Assembly (NCBI GenBank): GCA_003249275.1
Contig: QKJO01000215.1
Span: 1 to 6,071, forward strand
Origin: Spirochaetaceae bacterium
GTDB taxonomy: Bacteria; Spirochaetota; Spirochaetia; Spirochaetales_E; Spirochaetaceae_B
DNA length: 6,071 nt
Reading direction: 5' to 3'
The notes below the pieces were generated by a model. That model saw nothing but the letters and a program-made list of their open reading frames with translations. It was not told where the DNA came from and made no database searches. Numbering within the stretch: position 1 is the stretch's first letter; the number at the start of each line of letters is the position of its first letter. Below are positions 1 to 5,522 of this stretch, piece after piece. The position numbers and the translations under genes were made by a program.

Positions 1-240
1 AAGGAGTTCAAGAGCCGCTGCGACGGAGATAAGATCTTCCTGAGGGACTGATCCTCCCTCAGCGCATAAAAGAAAAAAGGCCGGACGAAGGAGCTTTCCG
101 GGGTTTCCGGTCAGTGTCTTCAAGTCCTCCCGTATCAGGGGAGGACTGTCATTTACCAGGTCGTCAATCTTCTGAACAACCTGCTGAAGCAGCTTCAGCA
201 GGCTGGAATCATCATCGAGATATGAGAACAACCGGGCCAA
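1..240 (-). CDS. Polyprenyl diphosphate synthase, N-terminal part (runs off the left edge)
   Basis: This is the first 80 codons of an isoprenyl chain-elongating synthase, the enzyme that condenses isopentenyl diphosphate onto an allylic diphosphate to make the side chain of quinones. The translated piece contains GNPGKLLRPAFFLLCAE (residues 45-61), which matches the G-K-x-L-R-P substrate-binding motif of the trans-prenyltransferase family. It is followed by SVAAALELL (72-80), the helix just before the first Asp-rich motif (DDxxD), which lies beyond the edge. There is no in-frame ATG; I chose TTG at 240-238 because the preceding codon is the ndh stop and an AAGGAAG Shine-Dalgarno (247-253) lies six bases upstream. 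The stop of ndh and this start touch, so the two genes are very likely translationally coupled. Chain length (farnesyl, heptaprenyl and so on) cannot be told from this part. By context it probably supplies the (demethyl)menaquinone tail used by the neighbouring dehydrogenase. Confidence 0.85.
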   Translation of the reverse strand, partial: MARLFSYLDDDSSLLKLLQQVVQKIDDLVNDSPPLIREDLKTLTGNPGKLLRPAFFLLCAEGGSVPQEDLISVAAALELL

Positions 241-2205
241 TCATTTCTTCCTTTTTTTAGTCCGGGGTTCACCAAAGTAAAGATAGGATTTATGGGCCAG
301 AGTCGTTCCGTTCCACCATCTTTTAAGCCAGGGCTGTACCCAGTAGTCCAGACCGAGAACTCTTCCCGCACCGCCCATAAGAAGGAAGGCGGCAAAGATA
401 AACCAGACCTGTGACCAGCTGAAAAAGCCGGAGAAGATGAAGACGAAACACATGATGATGGAAACGCCGGCCGCGGGGAATACGAAGAGACCGCCGAGGA
501 GGGCAAGACCGATCAGGATTTCCACGGAGACAACCATGGTCTGGAACAGCTGATAGGGAATATAGGAGGCGATACCGTCCATGAATGTCTGACGGAACCA
601 GGTGGCGATGACGCCGTCGGGTCTCAGGATGACATTGCTTGTATCCCAGATCTTTCCAAGAACATGGGTTGCGGCGGTAGTTGCTGCATCCACGGCACCG
701 TCCATGGCATCGCTGGCGGCGGCTACCGCATCGGTAACGGTTTCTACAACAGTTTCCACTTCTTCTTCGCTGGCGGCAGAGGTGCTGTCGGCGGCGGCAT
801 AACCGGCCTGAACGACACCCTGGCTGAACATCCATCCCGACTTGCTGCCCAGATCAAACTGGAGCCAGCCTTCGCCGATCTTGTTCACACCTTCCACGAG
901 CCACATAAGTCCCAGCCAGAGACGCAGGGGGAAAGCCCAGAGGGACTGGATTCTGTTGCTGATGAGTCCGCCAACGAGGGTTCTGTTGTCTTTCATGTCA
1001 AAGATTTCATGCTGCAGATACTTCCACCAGGCGTTGACACCGCTGACAGAGTGAAGATAGAGCACGTTGACCAGGTGCTTCAGGGCCATGGCGGGAATAC
1101 CTGACAGAGAGATACCGCCGGTATGGGATACGGCATAGCGTCCGCCGATGGAAACCATGAACCCGTGGAAGTTGGACTTGAAGGTGAATTCCTTCTCCTC
1201 TCCCTTGATTTTGGAAATGATATTGTGAACCGCGACAGCAGCAGTCTGCTCGGCAGCCTCTACAATCTGGGGTACGGGTCTTTCATTCTCAAGGAACCAC
1301 TGAGCGTCACCCACGACATAGACGTTTTCGTGCTGTGAGCTCTGCATTGTATTCTTGACCTTCAGTCTGTCTACGTGTCCGATTTCCAGACCGGAAGTAA
1401 CGCCGAATTTGCTTCCCTTGATACCGCATGTCCAGATCAGAGTACCGCATTTGATGACAGTACCGTCTTTCAGTGTGAAGGAACCCTTTTCAGCCTTGGT
1501 GATAAGAGAGTTGAGCATAATCTTGACGCCCTTCTTCTCCATGTACTTCTGAGCCTTCATTCTGGGTTTCTCGGGAATCATGTTGAGGATGTTTCCCAGA
1601 CCTTCCACATTGATCAGCTGAACTTCAGACGGATCGATCTTGTAATCCCGGCACATGAGGGGGATCTTTTCAATAAGTTCACCGATCATCTCGATTCCGG
1701 TAAAACCGGCGCCGGCTACAACGAATGTCATCAGCATTTTTCTGATTTCGGGATCCTTTTCATAGGAAGCCATGCGGAACATTTCACGGATATGATCCTT
1801 GATGACCAGGGCATCCTGATAGCTCCAGAGGGAGAGGGAGTGCTCTTTTACACCGGGAATTCCGAAGTCGGTAGACTCGGCACCCGTACCCATGATGAGG
1901 TAGTCATAGTCATAAGTGGCCGTAGCAGAAGTGAGCTGCTTTTTGTCGGCGTCCATTCCGGTGATCTGGTCCTGAACGACATTGACGATCTTGCCGGCAA
2001 AAATTCTGTCGAATGAAATTTTGACACATCCATGATGCTCGACACGTCCGCCGGCGATTTCATGGAGTTCAGTCATGAGGGTGTGGTAGGGATTTTTGTC
2101 AATAAGAGTGACTTCTACATCCTTACTCTTTTTAAATGCTTTATGAAGCAGTTTACCTGCATGAACTCCGGCATATCCGCCGCCCAGAATTACAATTCTG
2201 TACAT
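241..2205 (-). CDS. Type II NADH dehydrogenase with C-terminal DoxX-like membrane domain (Ndh2-like)
   Basis: A 654-residue flavoprotein that should oxidise NADH and reduce membrane quinone without pumping protons. Seen directly: an N-terminal FAD-binding Rossmann motif ILGGGYAGVHAG (6-17) with the acidic end of beta-2 at D36; a second dinucleotide motif VAGAGFTGIE (163-172) for NADH; TCGIKG (259-264); and the conserved VVGDA (297-301) that contacts FAD. Ordinary NDH-2 proteins are about 400-450 residues, so roughly 200 are extra. These hold a hydrophobic helix at about 422-443, an Ala/Ser/Asp/Glu-rich stretch at about 470-515, three more hydrophobic helices (about 550-574, 576-593, 597-613) and a basic tail RTKKRKK. 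The pattern RLWLGLMWLVEGVNKI and the later helices resemble DoxX-type membrane proteins. The positive-inside rule places both ends in the cytoplasm and the acidic segment outside. A similar extended Ndh2 is part of the Listeria extracellular electron transfer locus. Start ATG 2205 has AGGGGA six bases upstream and puts the Rossmann motif at the right place. Confidence 0.9.
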   Translation of the reverse strand: MYRIVILGGGYAGVHAGKLLHKAFKKSKDVEVTLIDKNPYHTLMTELHEIAGGRVEHHGCVKISFDRIFAGKIVNVVQDQITGMDADKKQLTSATATYDYDYLIMGTGAESTDFGIPGVKEHSLSLWSYQDALVIKDHIREMFRMASYEKDPEIRKMLMTFVVAGAGFTGIEMIGELIEKIPLMCRDYKIDPSEVQLINVEGLGNILNMIPEKPRMKAQKYMEKKGVKIMLNSLITKAEKGSFTLKDGTVIKCGTLIWTCGIKGSKFGVTSGLEIGHVDRLKVKNTMQSSQHENVYVVGDAQWFLENERPVPQIVEAAEQTAAVAVHNIISKIKGEEKEFTFKSNFHGFMVSIGGRYAVSHTGGISLSGIPAMALKHLVNVLYLHSVSGVNAWWKYLQHEIFDMKDNRTLVGGLISNRIQSLWAFPLRLWLGLMWLVEGVNKIGEGWLQFDLGSKSGWMFSQGVVQAGYAAADSTSAASEEEVETVVETVTDAVAAASDAMDGAVDAATTAATHVLGKIWDTSNVILRPDGVIATWFRQTFMDGIASYIPYQLFQTMVVSVEILIGLALLGGLFVFPAAGVSIIMCFVFIFSGFFSWSQVWFIFAAFLLMGGAGRVLGLDYWVQPWLKRWWNGTTLAHKSYLYFGEPRTKKRKK

Positions 2206-2248
2206 ATTAAATCCCCTATATAATTACTAATCTTTTAAATCAACAACC

Positions 2249-2277
2249 ATAATCAATTGATAAGAGAAAATTGTCAA
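2249..2277 (-). promoter_or_regulatory. Probable sigma-70-type promoter of the ndh-polyprenyl synthase unit
   Basis: Reading the minus strand there is a perfect -35 box TTGACA (2272-2277), a 17-base spacer and a -10-like GATTAT (2249-2254; four of six matches to TATAAT). The start codon is 44 bases downstream of the -10, leaving a short AT-rich leader with the AGGGGA ribosome binding site at 2212-2217. The surrounding sequence is strongly AT-rich compared with the genes. It lies downstream of the thrS terminator, so ndh is expected to be transcribed independently of thrS. Confidence 0.7.
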
Positions 2278-2296
2278 TCGCTAAACTATTATCAAT
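2256..2296. promoter_or_regulatory. Cluster of TTATCAAT-type half-sites overlapping the ndh promoter (possible operator)
   Basis: On the plus strand ATTGATAA (2256-2263) and TTGTCAAT (2271-2278) form a dyad with one mismatch around a 7-base centre, covering the -35 box and part of the spacer. A further TTATCAAT (2289-2296) is the exact reverse complement of the first half-site and is an 18-base direct repeat of the second. The half-site spacing does not fit the canonical FNR site (TTGAT-N4-ATCAA). A regulator binding here would compete with RNA polymerase, but AT-rich DNA can give such patterns by chance and no regulator can be named. Confidence 0.35.
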
Positions 2297-2326
2297 AAAA
2301 AAAAGGAGTCCGTAAAGACTCCTTTT
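2297..2326 (-). terminator. Intrinsic terminator of thrS
   Basis: Minus-strand transcripts form a 10-bp stem AAAAGGAGTC / GACTCCTTTT (2317-2326 with 2301-2310) around a 6-base loop, followed by an uninterrupted run of eight U residues (2304-2297, the first four shared with the stem). This is a textbook Rho-independent terminator, about 70 bases after the thrS stop and just upstream of the ndh promoter. Confidence 0.9.
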
Positions 2327-2352
2327 CCATTAATCCAAGTTTTCTCAAGGTA

Positions 2353-2368
2353 TTTTTATCGATAAAAA
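2353..2368. repeat. Perfect 16-bp AT-rich palindrome between the thrS stop and its terminator
   Basis: TTTTTATCGATAAAAA is exactly self-complementary. It lies 25 bases after the thrS stop codon, in the thrS 3' untranslated region, about 90 bp upstream of the ndh promoter. As RNA it could only form a weak A-U stem, so a protein-binding role is at least as plausible; it may also be chance in AT-rich DNA. Confidence 0.4.
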
Positions 2369-2393
2369 AACTTCAAACTACTGAACATCGCTA

Positions 2394-4148
2394 TCAGGGC
2401 ATCTCTTTGCTGCTGATCTTGCCACAGATCATGGCCACCGCATCACCCAGGGCCACACCGTTCATCTGTTCTCCTGTCCGGACACGGATGCTGACGGCTT
2501 TTTCATTCATCTCCTTCTCGCCCACTACGAGCATATAGGGGATTTTTTCATTCTGTGCATTCCTGATCTTGGCGTTCATCCTGTCATCGGAAAGATCGCA
2601 TTCGGCCAGGATATCGGCAGCCTTCAGGGCCCTTTCCACCTCTTTGGCATAGCCGTCAAACTTCTCGCTGACCGGGATGACCTTAACCTGCAGAGGGGCA
2701 AGCCATACGGGGAAGGCGCCGCCGTAGTTTTCAATCAGTACTCCGTAGAACCGTTCCAGGGACCCCAGAAGAGCTCTGTGGATCATATAGGGACGTTTTT
2801 CCTGACCGTCCTTGTCCACAAAGGTCATATTGAAGCGCTCCGGCTCGTTGAAGTCGAACTGAATGGTCGACAGCTGCCAGGACCGTCCCAGTGCATCCTT
2901 GACCTTGAGGTCGATCTTGGGGCCGTAGAAGGCTCCGCCGCCTTCATCTATGCCGTATTCCAGACCTTCCGCCTCGATGGACTTTTTCAGCGACTCCTGG
3001 GCGGCTTCCCAGCGGTCCAGATCTCCTACAGCCTTTTCGGGTCGGGTGGAGAGATAGGCCTGAATGTCATTGAAACCGAAGGACCGGAGCATGTAGAGGC
3101 TGAATCTCAGGACTTCGGAGACCTCGTCCTGCATCTGGTCGGGAGTACAGAACAGGTGGGCATCGTCCTGGGTGAAACCGCGGACTCTGAGAAGGCCGTG
3201 GAGGGTTCCCGAGCGCTCGTAGCGGTATACGGTTCCCAGTTCGGCCCAGCGGAAGGGAAGATCCCGGTAGGAGTGTTTGCCGTTGTTGTAGATCATGATG
3301 TGGAAGGGGCAGTTCATGGGTTTGGCATAGTAATCCACGTTATCCATGATCATGTTGGGATACATCCCTTCCTTGTAGAAATCCAGGTGCCCCGAAGTTT
3401 CCCAGAGCCATGATTTTCCCACATGGGGAGTAAAAACCATGTCATACCCGTTTTTATAGTGTTCTTTCCGCCAGAAATCCTCGATGGTGACCCGCATCCT
3501 GGCTCCCTTGGGGTGCCAGTAGACGAGGCCGGGACCTGCTTCTTCGTGGAGACTGAAGAGATCCAGTTCCTTGCCCACCCTCCGGTGGTCTCTCTTTTCC
3601 ATCTCTTCCAGAAATTCCAGGTGTGCTTTCAGGGCCTTGGGGTCTCCGAAGGCGGTGGCGTAGATTCTCTGAAGCATGGGTCTTTTTTCATCTCCCCGCC
3701 AGTAGGCTCCGGCGATAGAGAGGAGTTTGAATCCCTGGGCATTGAGACGGCTGGTGTCCTCCACATGGGGCCCCCGGCACAGATCGGTGAAATGGCTGCC
3801 CATTTTGAAGATGGAGATCTCCTCGTCCTCCGGGAGATCGTTTATGAGTTCCACCTTGTAGGGCTGATCCTTGAACAGGTCCAGGGCCTGTGCTCTGGTC
3901 AGAACCTCCTTCTCAAAGGGAACGTTCTCTTTGATGATCGCCTTCATTCCCTCTTCAATGAGAGCCAGGTCGTCATTTGTAAGCTTCCTGGGAAGGTCGA
4001 AATCATAATAAAATCCGTTATCGATAGCCGGTCCGATGGCAAATTTCGCCTCGGGCATCAGCTTGAGCACGGCTCCTGCCATGACGTGGGCCATGGAGTG
4101 GCGCAGTCTCTGGAGTTTCTCCTGTTTTTTCTGTTCTTTGCTGTCCAT
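2394..4148 (-). CDS. thrS: Threonyl-tRNA synthetase, form lacking the TGS domain
   Basis: Charges tRNA-Thr with threonine in the cytoplasm. The protein has 584 residues against 642 in E. coli; the missing part is the N-terminal TGS domain, since the sequence begins almost directly with the editing domain. Editing site: HSMAH (17-21) and the C-x3-H pair C124/H128 in LCRGPHVED, which remove wrongly attached serine. Catalytic class II core, about 190-480: MNCPFH with zinc ligand C280, RVRGFTQDDAHLF with H331, and IHRALLGSLERF with H457. These three ligands sit at a constant offset of 54 from E. coli C334, H385 and H511, so the core is intact. The anticodon-binding domain is about 484-580. Start ATG 4148 has a strong GGAGGA (4155-4160) six bases upstream. 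The gene is preceded by a T-box leader, so expression should rise when uncharged tRNA-Thr accumulates, and it is followed by its own terminator. Confidence 0.97.
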   Translation of the reverse strand: MDSKEQKKQEKLQRLRHSMAHVMAGAVLKLMPEAKFAIGPAIDNGFYYDFDLPRKLTNDDLALIEEGMKAIIKENVPFEKEVLTRAQALDLFKDQPYKVELINDLPEDEEISIFKMGSHFTDLCRGPHVEDTSRLNAQGFKLLSIAGAYWRGDEKRPMLQRIYATAFGDPKALKAHLEFLEEMEKRDHRRVGKELDLFSLHEEAGPGLVYWHPKGARMRVTIEDFWRKEHYKNGYDMVFTPHVGKSWLWETSGHLDFYKEGMYPNMIMDNVDYYAKPMNCPFHIMIYNNGKHSYRDLPFRWAELGTVYRYERSGTLHGLLRVRGFTQDDAHLFCTPDQMQDEVSEVLRFSLYMLRSFGFNDIQAYLSTRPEKAVGDLDRWEAAQESLKKSIEAEGLEYGIDEGGGAFYGPKIDLKVKDALGRSWQLSTIQFDFNEPERFNMTFVDKDGQEKRPYMIHRALLGSLERFYGVLIENYGGAFPVWLAPLQVKVIPVSEKFDGYAKEVERALKAADILAECDLSDDRMNAKIRNAQNEKIPYMLVVGEKEMNEKAVSIRVRTGEQMNGVALGDAVAMICGKISSKEMP

Positions 4149-4155
4149 TTCTGTT

Positions 4156-4171
4156 CCTCCGTATCAGGAGG
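4156..4171 (-). promoter_or_regulatory. Small hairpin sequestering the thrS Shine-Dalgarno sequence
   Basis: In the mRNA, CCTCC (4171-4167), a 6-base loop and GGAGG (4160-4156) form a 5-bp GC-rich stem. GGAGG is the core of the thrS ribosome binding site, so the site is partly hidden whenever this hairpin forms. It lies after the T-box terminator, so it would act on the read-through transcript. Base pairing is seen directly; a regulatory role is inference. Confidence 0.5.
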
Positions 4172-4185
4172 GATGAGACAGGATT

Positions 4186-4257
4186 AAAAAACCCTTTCAT
4201 GCTCCGTCCTGTTACTAAAAAATCAATTTCAGTATAAGGACGAAGAACAAAAGGGTT
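4186..4257 (-). terminator. T-box transcription attenuator (terminator form)
   Basis: The leader RNA can form a long interrupted hairpin. An outer helix AACCCUUUU (4257-4249) pairs with GAAAGGGUU (4198-4190); an inner helix UUCGUCCU pairs with AGGACGGA; and a short ACU/AGU pair closes an AU-rich loop. The 3' arm runs into six consecutive U residues (4191-4186). The CCUUUU and GUUCUUCGUCCUUA segments are also needed for the antiterminator, so the two structures exclude each other, as expected for a T-box switch. Confidence 0.8.
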
Positions 4258-4485
4258 CTCCGCGGTACCACCTTAATTCGCCGCTGTCAGTGTATTCACA
4301 GACGACGCACTCAGCTCTCCCTTGACGCGGGATATCGGTTCATCCTAGTGGGACAGCTCCGGAGAACTTCCGTTCGGGGAACGGCTCGGGAGGGGTTTTC
4401 ACTGCTCTTGGGACGGCGGTCTTCCAGCCTGTGGACCGCTTCTCTCTTGACCCGGGGGACAGTTACTCGTCTCCGTCATTGCTTT
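4186..4485 (-). promoter_or_regulatory. Threonine T-box riboswitch, leader of thrS
   Basis: A tRNA-sensing leader that fills the 381-bp gap between srkA and thrS. The T-box bulge UGGUACC is present (4270-4264), flanked by an antiterminator of five A1 pairs (UAAGG 4275-4271 with CCUUA 4239-4235) and nine A2 pairs (GCGGAGAAC with GUUCUUCGU). Stem I contains the AGUA element (GAGUAA, near 4470), the AGAGAG sequence (4447-4442), and a terminal stem GCGGUC/GACCGC (4439-4434 and 4421-4416). On its 3' side GUGAA is followed by ACC (4396-4394), a threonine codon that I take as the specifier. The fourth bulge base is U, which would pair with an A discriminator base, usual for tRNA-Thr. Uncharged tRNA-Thr should stabilise the antiterminator and allow thrS transcription. 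The 5' end is estimated from the promoter. The T-box is clear; the specifier call is moderately sure. Confidence 0.93.
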
Positions 4486-4491
4486 GTACTA

Positions 4492-4520
4492 AATATGGCC
4501 AATGGCGGCGGAAAAGTCAA
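4492..4520 (-). promoter_or_regulatory. Probable promoter of the T-box-thrS unit
   Basis: TTGACT (4515-4520; five of six matches to the -35 consensus), a 17-base spacer and CATATT (4492-4497; weak -10). It starts only 9 bases after the srkA stop codon and places the transcript start near 4485, a few bases before stem I of the T-box. The alternative -10 TATTTA (4490-4495) would need a 19-base spacer. Confidence 0.6.
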
Positions 4521-4529
4521 GAAACAGGA

Positions 4530-5522
4530 TCAGACCTTTTCCATGAAATCCTGGATTTCATGGTACTGATTCCTGAGATCCCTGATCTCGTTTTCCCAGA
4601 AAGAATCGCTCCCCCAGCCGGGAAACTGGTTTCTGAAACTGAAATCATCCCTCTGCCTTCCGCACCAGGCGAGAAAATAGACCATCCGCATGGCCCGCAG
4701 AGGCTCTATGAGGGACATGGACGACATGGACAGGGGGCGGAACTCCTGATAACCGTCCAGAATCATAAAGAACTCCCTTCGGCAGTCGGATGCATGTCCG
4801 GGCAGAAGAAGCCAGAAATCCTGGACGGCAGGGCCCATGGCCATATCATCAAAGTCGATGATCATCAGTCCTTCATTCAGCCTGTCCAGTATGTTGCCGC
4901 TGTGAAAGTCGCCGTGGATACGCAGTTCATCCGTATCCCGGAACAAGGGACGGATCAGATCTCCCAGATCCCTGACTGTCTTTTCAAATTCATTCTGCCG
5001 CCCCGGAGTGATCCAGTTGTTTTCCAGAAGTTCCGTACAGTCCTTCATGAAGGTACCGTCGGGATGAATCCTGGGTCTGTGATCAGCACGTTCACGGCTT
5101 CCGGCGGCATGCATTCGTCCTAAAAGCCTGCCCAGTCTGTACCACTGATCCTCATCCTCCCGGAATTCCCACAGCCTCCCGCTTTTATAGGGAAACAGGG
5201 CAAAATGAATCCCCTCCTCAGTCGTTCCGATGGTATCGTCATTCAGAAGGAACTCGGGCAGAGCCAGTGGAATATCCATATCGCCGCAGTCTTCCATGAA
5301 ATCATGCTCTTCCCGGAGAGCCTCCAGGGACCAACGGCCGGGACGGTAGAATTTGGCGACGAACCTCTCTCCCTCATCACTCTTCAGTTCATAGACCCGG
5401 TTGATATAGCTGGGCAGGGGATTGGCCACGGGCAGGAGGGAGAGTCCGCTTCCGGCCTCAACGGATGAGATGACCTGATCCGGTGAGAGAGATTCAAAAT
5501 CAGAACGTCCGGGTCTGTTCAT
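4530..5522 (-). CDS. srkA: Stress-response kinase A family protein (SrkA/YihE/RdoA)
   Basis: A 330-residue cytoplasmic protein with the aminoglycoside-phosphotransferase-like kinase fold, close in length to E. coli SrkA (328). In E. coli this serine/threonine kinase protects cells under stress and counters MazF toxin-mediated death. Hallmarks in order: PLPSYINRVYEL (35-46) in the nucleotide-binding lobe; the ATP-contacting lysine K57 in VAKFYRPGRW; GRLLGRMHAAG (131-141); the catalytic loop IHGDFHSGNI (202-211) with D205; the metal-binding DFDDMAMGPAVQDFW (223-237); and IEPLRAMRMVYFLAW (272-286). The resemblance runs over the whole length, so family assignment is firm; its targets here are unknown. 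The ATG at 5522 directly follows the stop of the upstream gene and no convincing Shine-Dalgarno precedes it, suggesting translational coupling. I see no terminator after it, so some transcripts may read into the thrS T-box. Confidence 0.92.
   Translation of the reverse strand: MNRPGRSDFESLSPDQVISSVEAGSGLSLLPVANPLPSYINRVYELKSDEGERFVAKFYRPGRWSLEALREEHDFMEDCGDMDIPLALPEFLLNDDTIGTTEEGIHFALFPYKSGRLWEFREDEDQWYRLGRLLGRMHAAGSRERADHRPRIHPDGTFMKDCTELLENNWITPGRQNEFEKTVRDLGDLIRPLFRDTDELRIHGDFHSGNILDRLNEGLMIIDFDDMAMGPAVQDFWLLLPGHASDCRREFFMILDGYQEFRPLSMSSMSLIEPLRAMRMVYFLAWCGRQRDDFSFRNQFPGWGSDSFWENEIRDLRNQYHEIQDFMEKV
4541..4563. repeat. Perfect 10-bp inverted repeat at the 3' end of srkA
   Basis: CCATGAAATC (4541-4550) and GATTTCATGG (4554-4563) are exact reverse complements with a 3-base centre. 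The repeat lies inside the last srkA codons, encoding the near-terminal residues HEIQDFME. On the srkA transcript the hairpin is followed by AAAAGG, not a U run, so it is not a standard intrinsic terminator. It may stabilise the 3' end or be a binding site. Confidence 0.6.

Noticed and set aside
195..506. Minus-strand 103-codon frame spanning the ndh end and the polyprenyl synthase start
   Set aside because: It overlaps two recognised genes in another frame and has a Ser/Pro-rich composition typical of a shadow frame.
241..2063. Several open frames opposite or out of frame with the ndh gene (for example plus strand 1375-2016, 664-1104, and minus strand 323-835)
   Set aside because: They lie entirely inside a well-supported gene, have biased composition from the other frame, show no family motifs and lack ribosome binding sites.
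2256..2278. FNR or Rex binding site at the ndh promoter
   Set aside because: The dyad has a 7-base centre and the sequence does not match TTGAT-N4-ATCAA or the usual Rex TTGTGAA-N6-TTCACAA pattern.
2353..2368. The AT palindrome as an intrinsic terminator of thrS
   Set aside because: The stem would contain only A-U pairs around a UCGA loop with no proper U tail, while a strong terminator lies just downstream at 2297-2326.
2206..2393. A small gene, tRNA or CRISPR repeat in the thrS-ndh gap
   Set aside because: No cloverleaf, no spaced repeats and no coding frame; the gap is explained by a terminator and a promoter.
2778..4187. Long plus-strand open frames over thrS (2778-3413 and 3423-4187)
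   Set aside because: Antisense shadows of thrS, which has all its catalytic residues in the minus-strand frame.
4018..4200. Minus-strand 60-codon frame starting at 4200 upstream of thrS
   Set aside because: Its ATG lies inside the 3' arm of the T-box terminator with no ribosome binding site, and most of it overlaps thrS out of frame.
4348..5123. Plus-strand frames across the T-box leader and srkA
   Set aside because: They cross a structured leader and an antisense gene; no motifs and no start signals.
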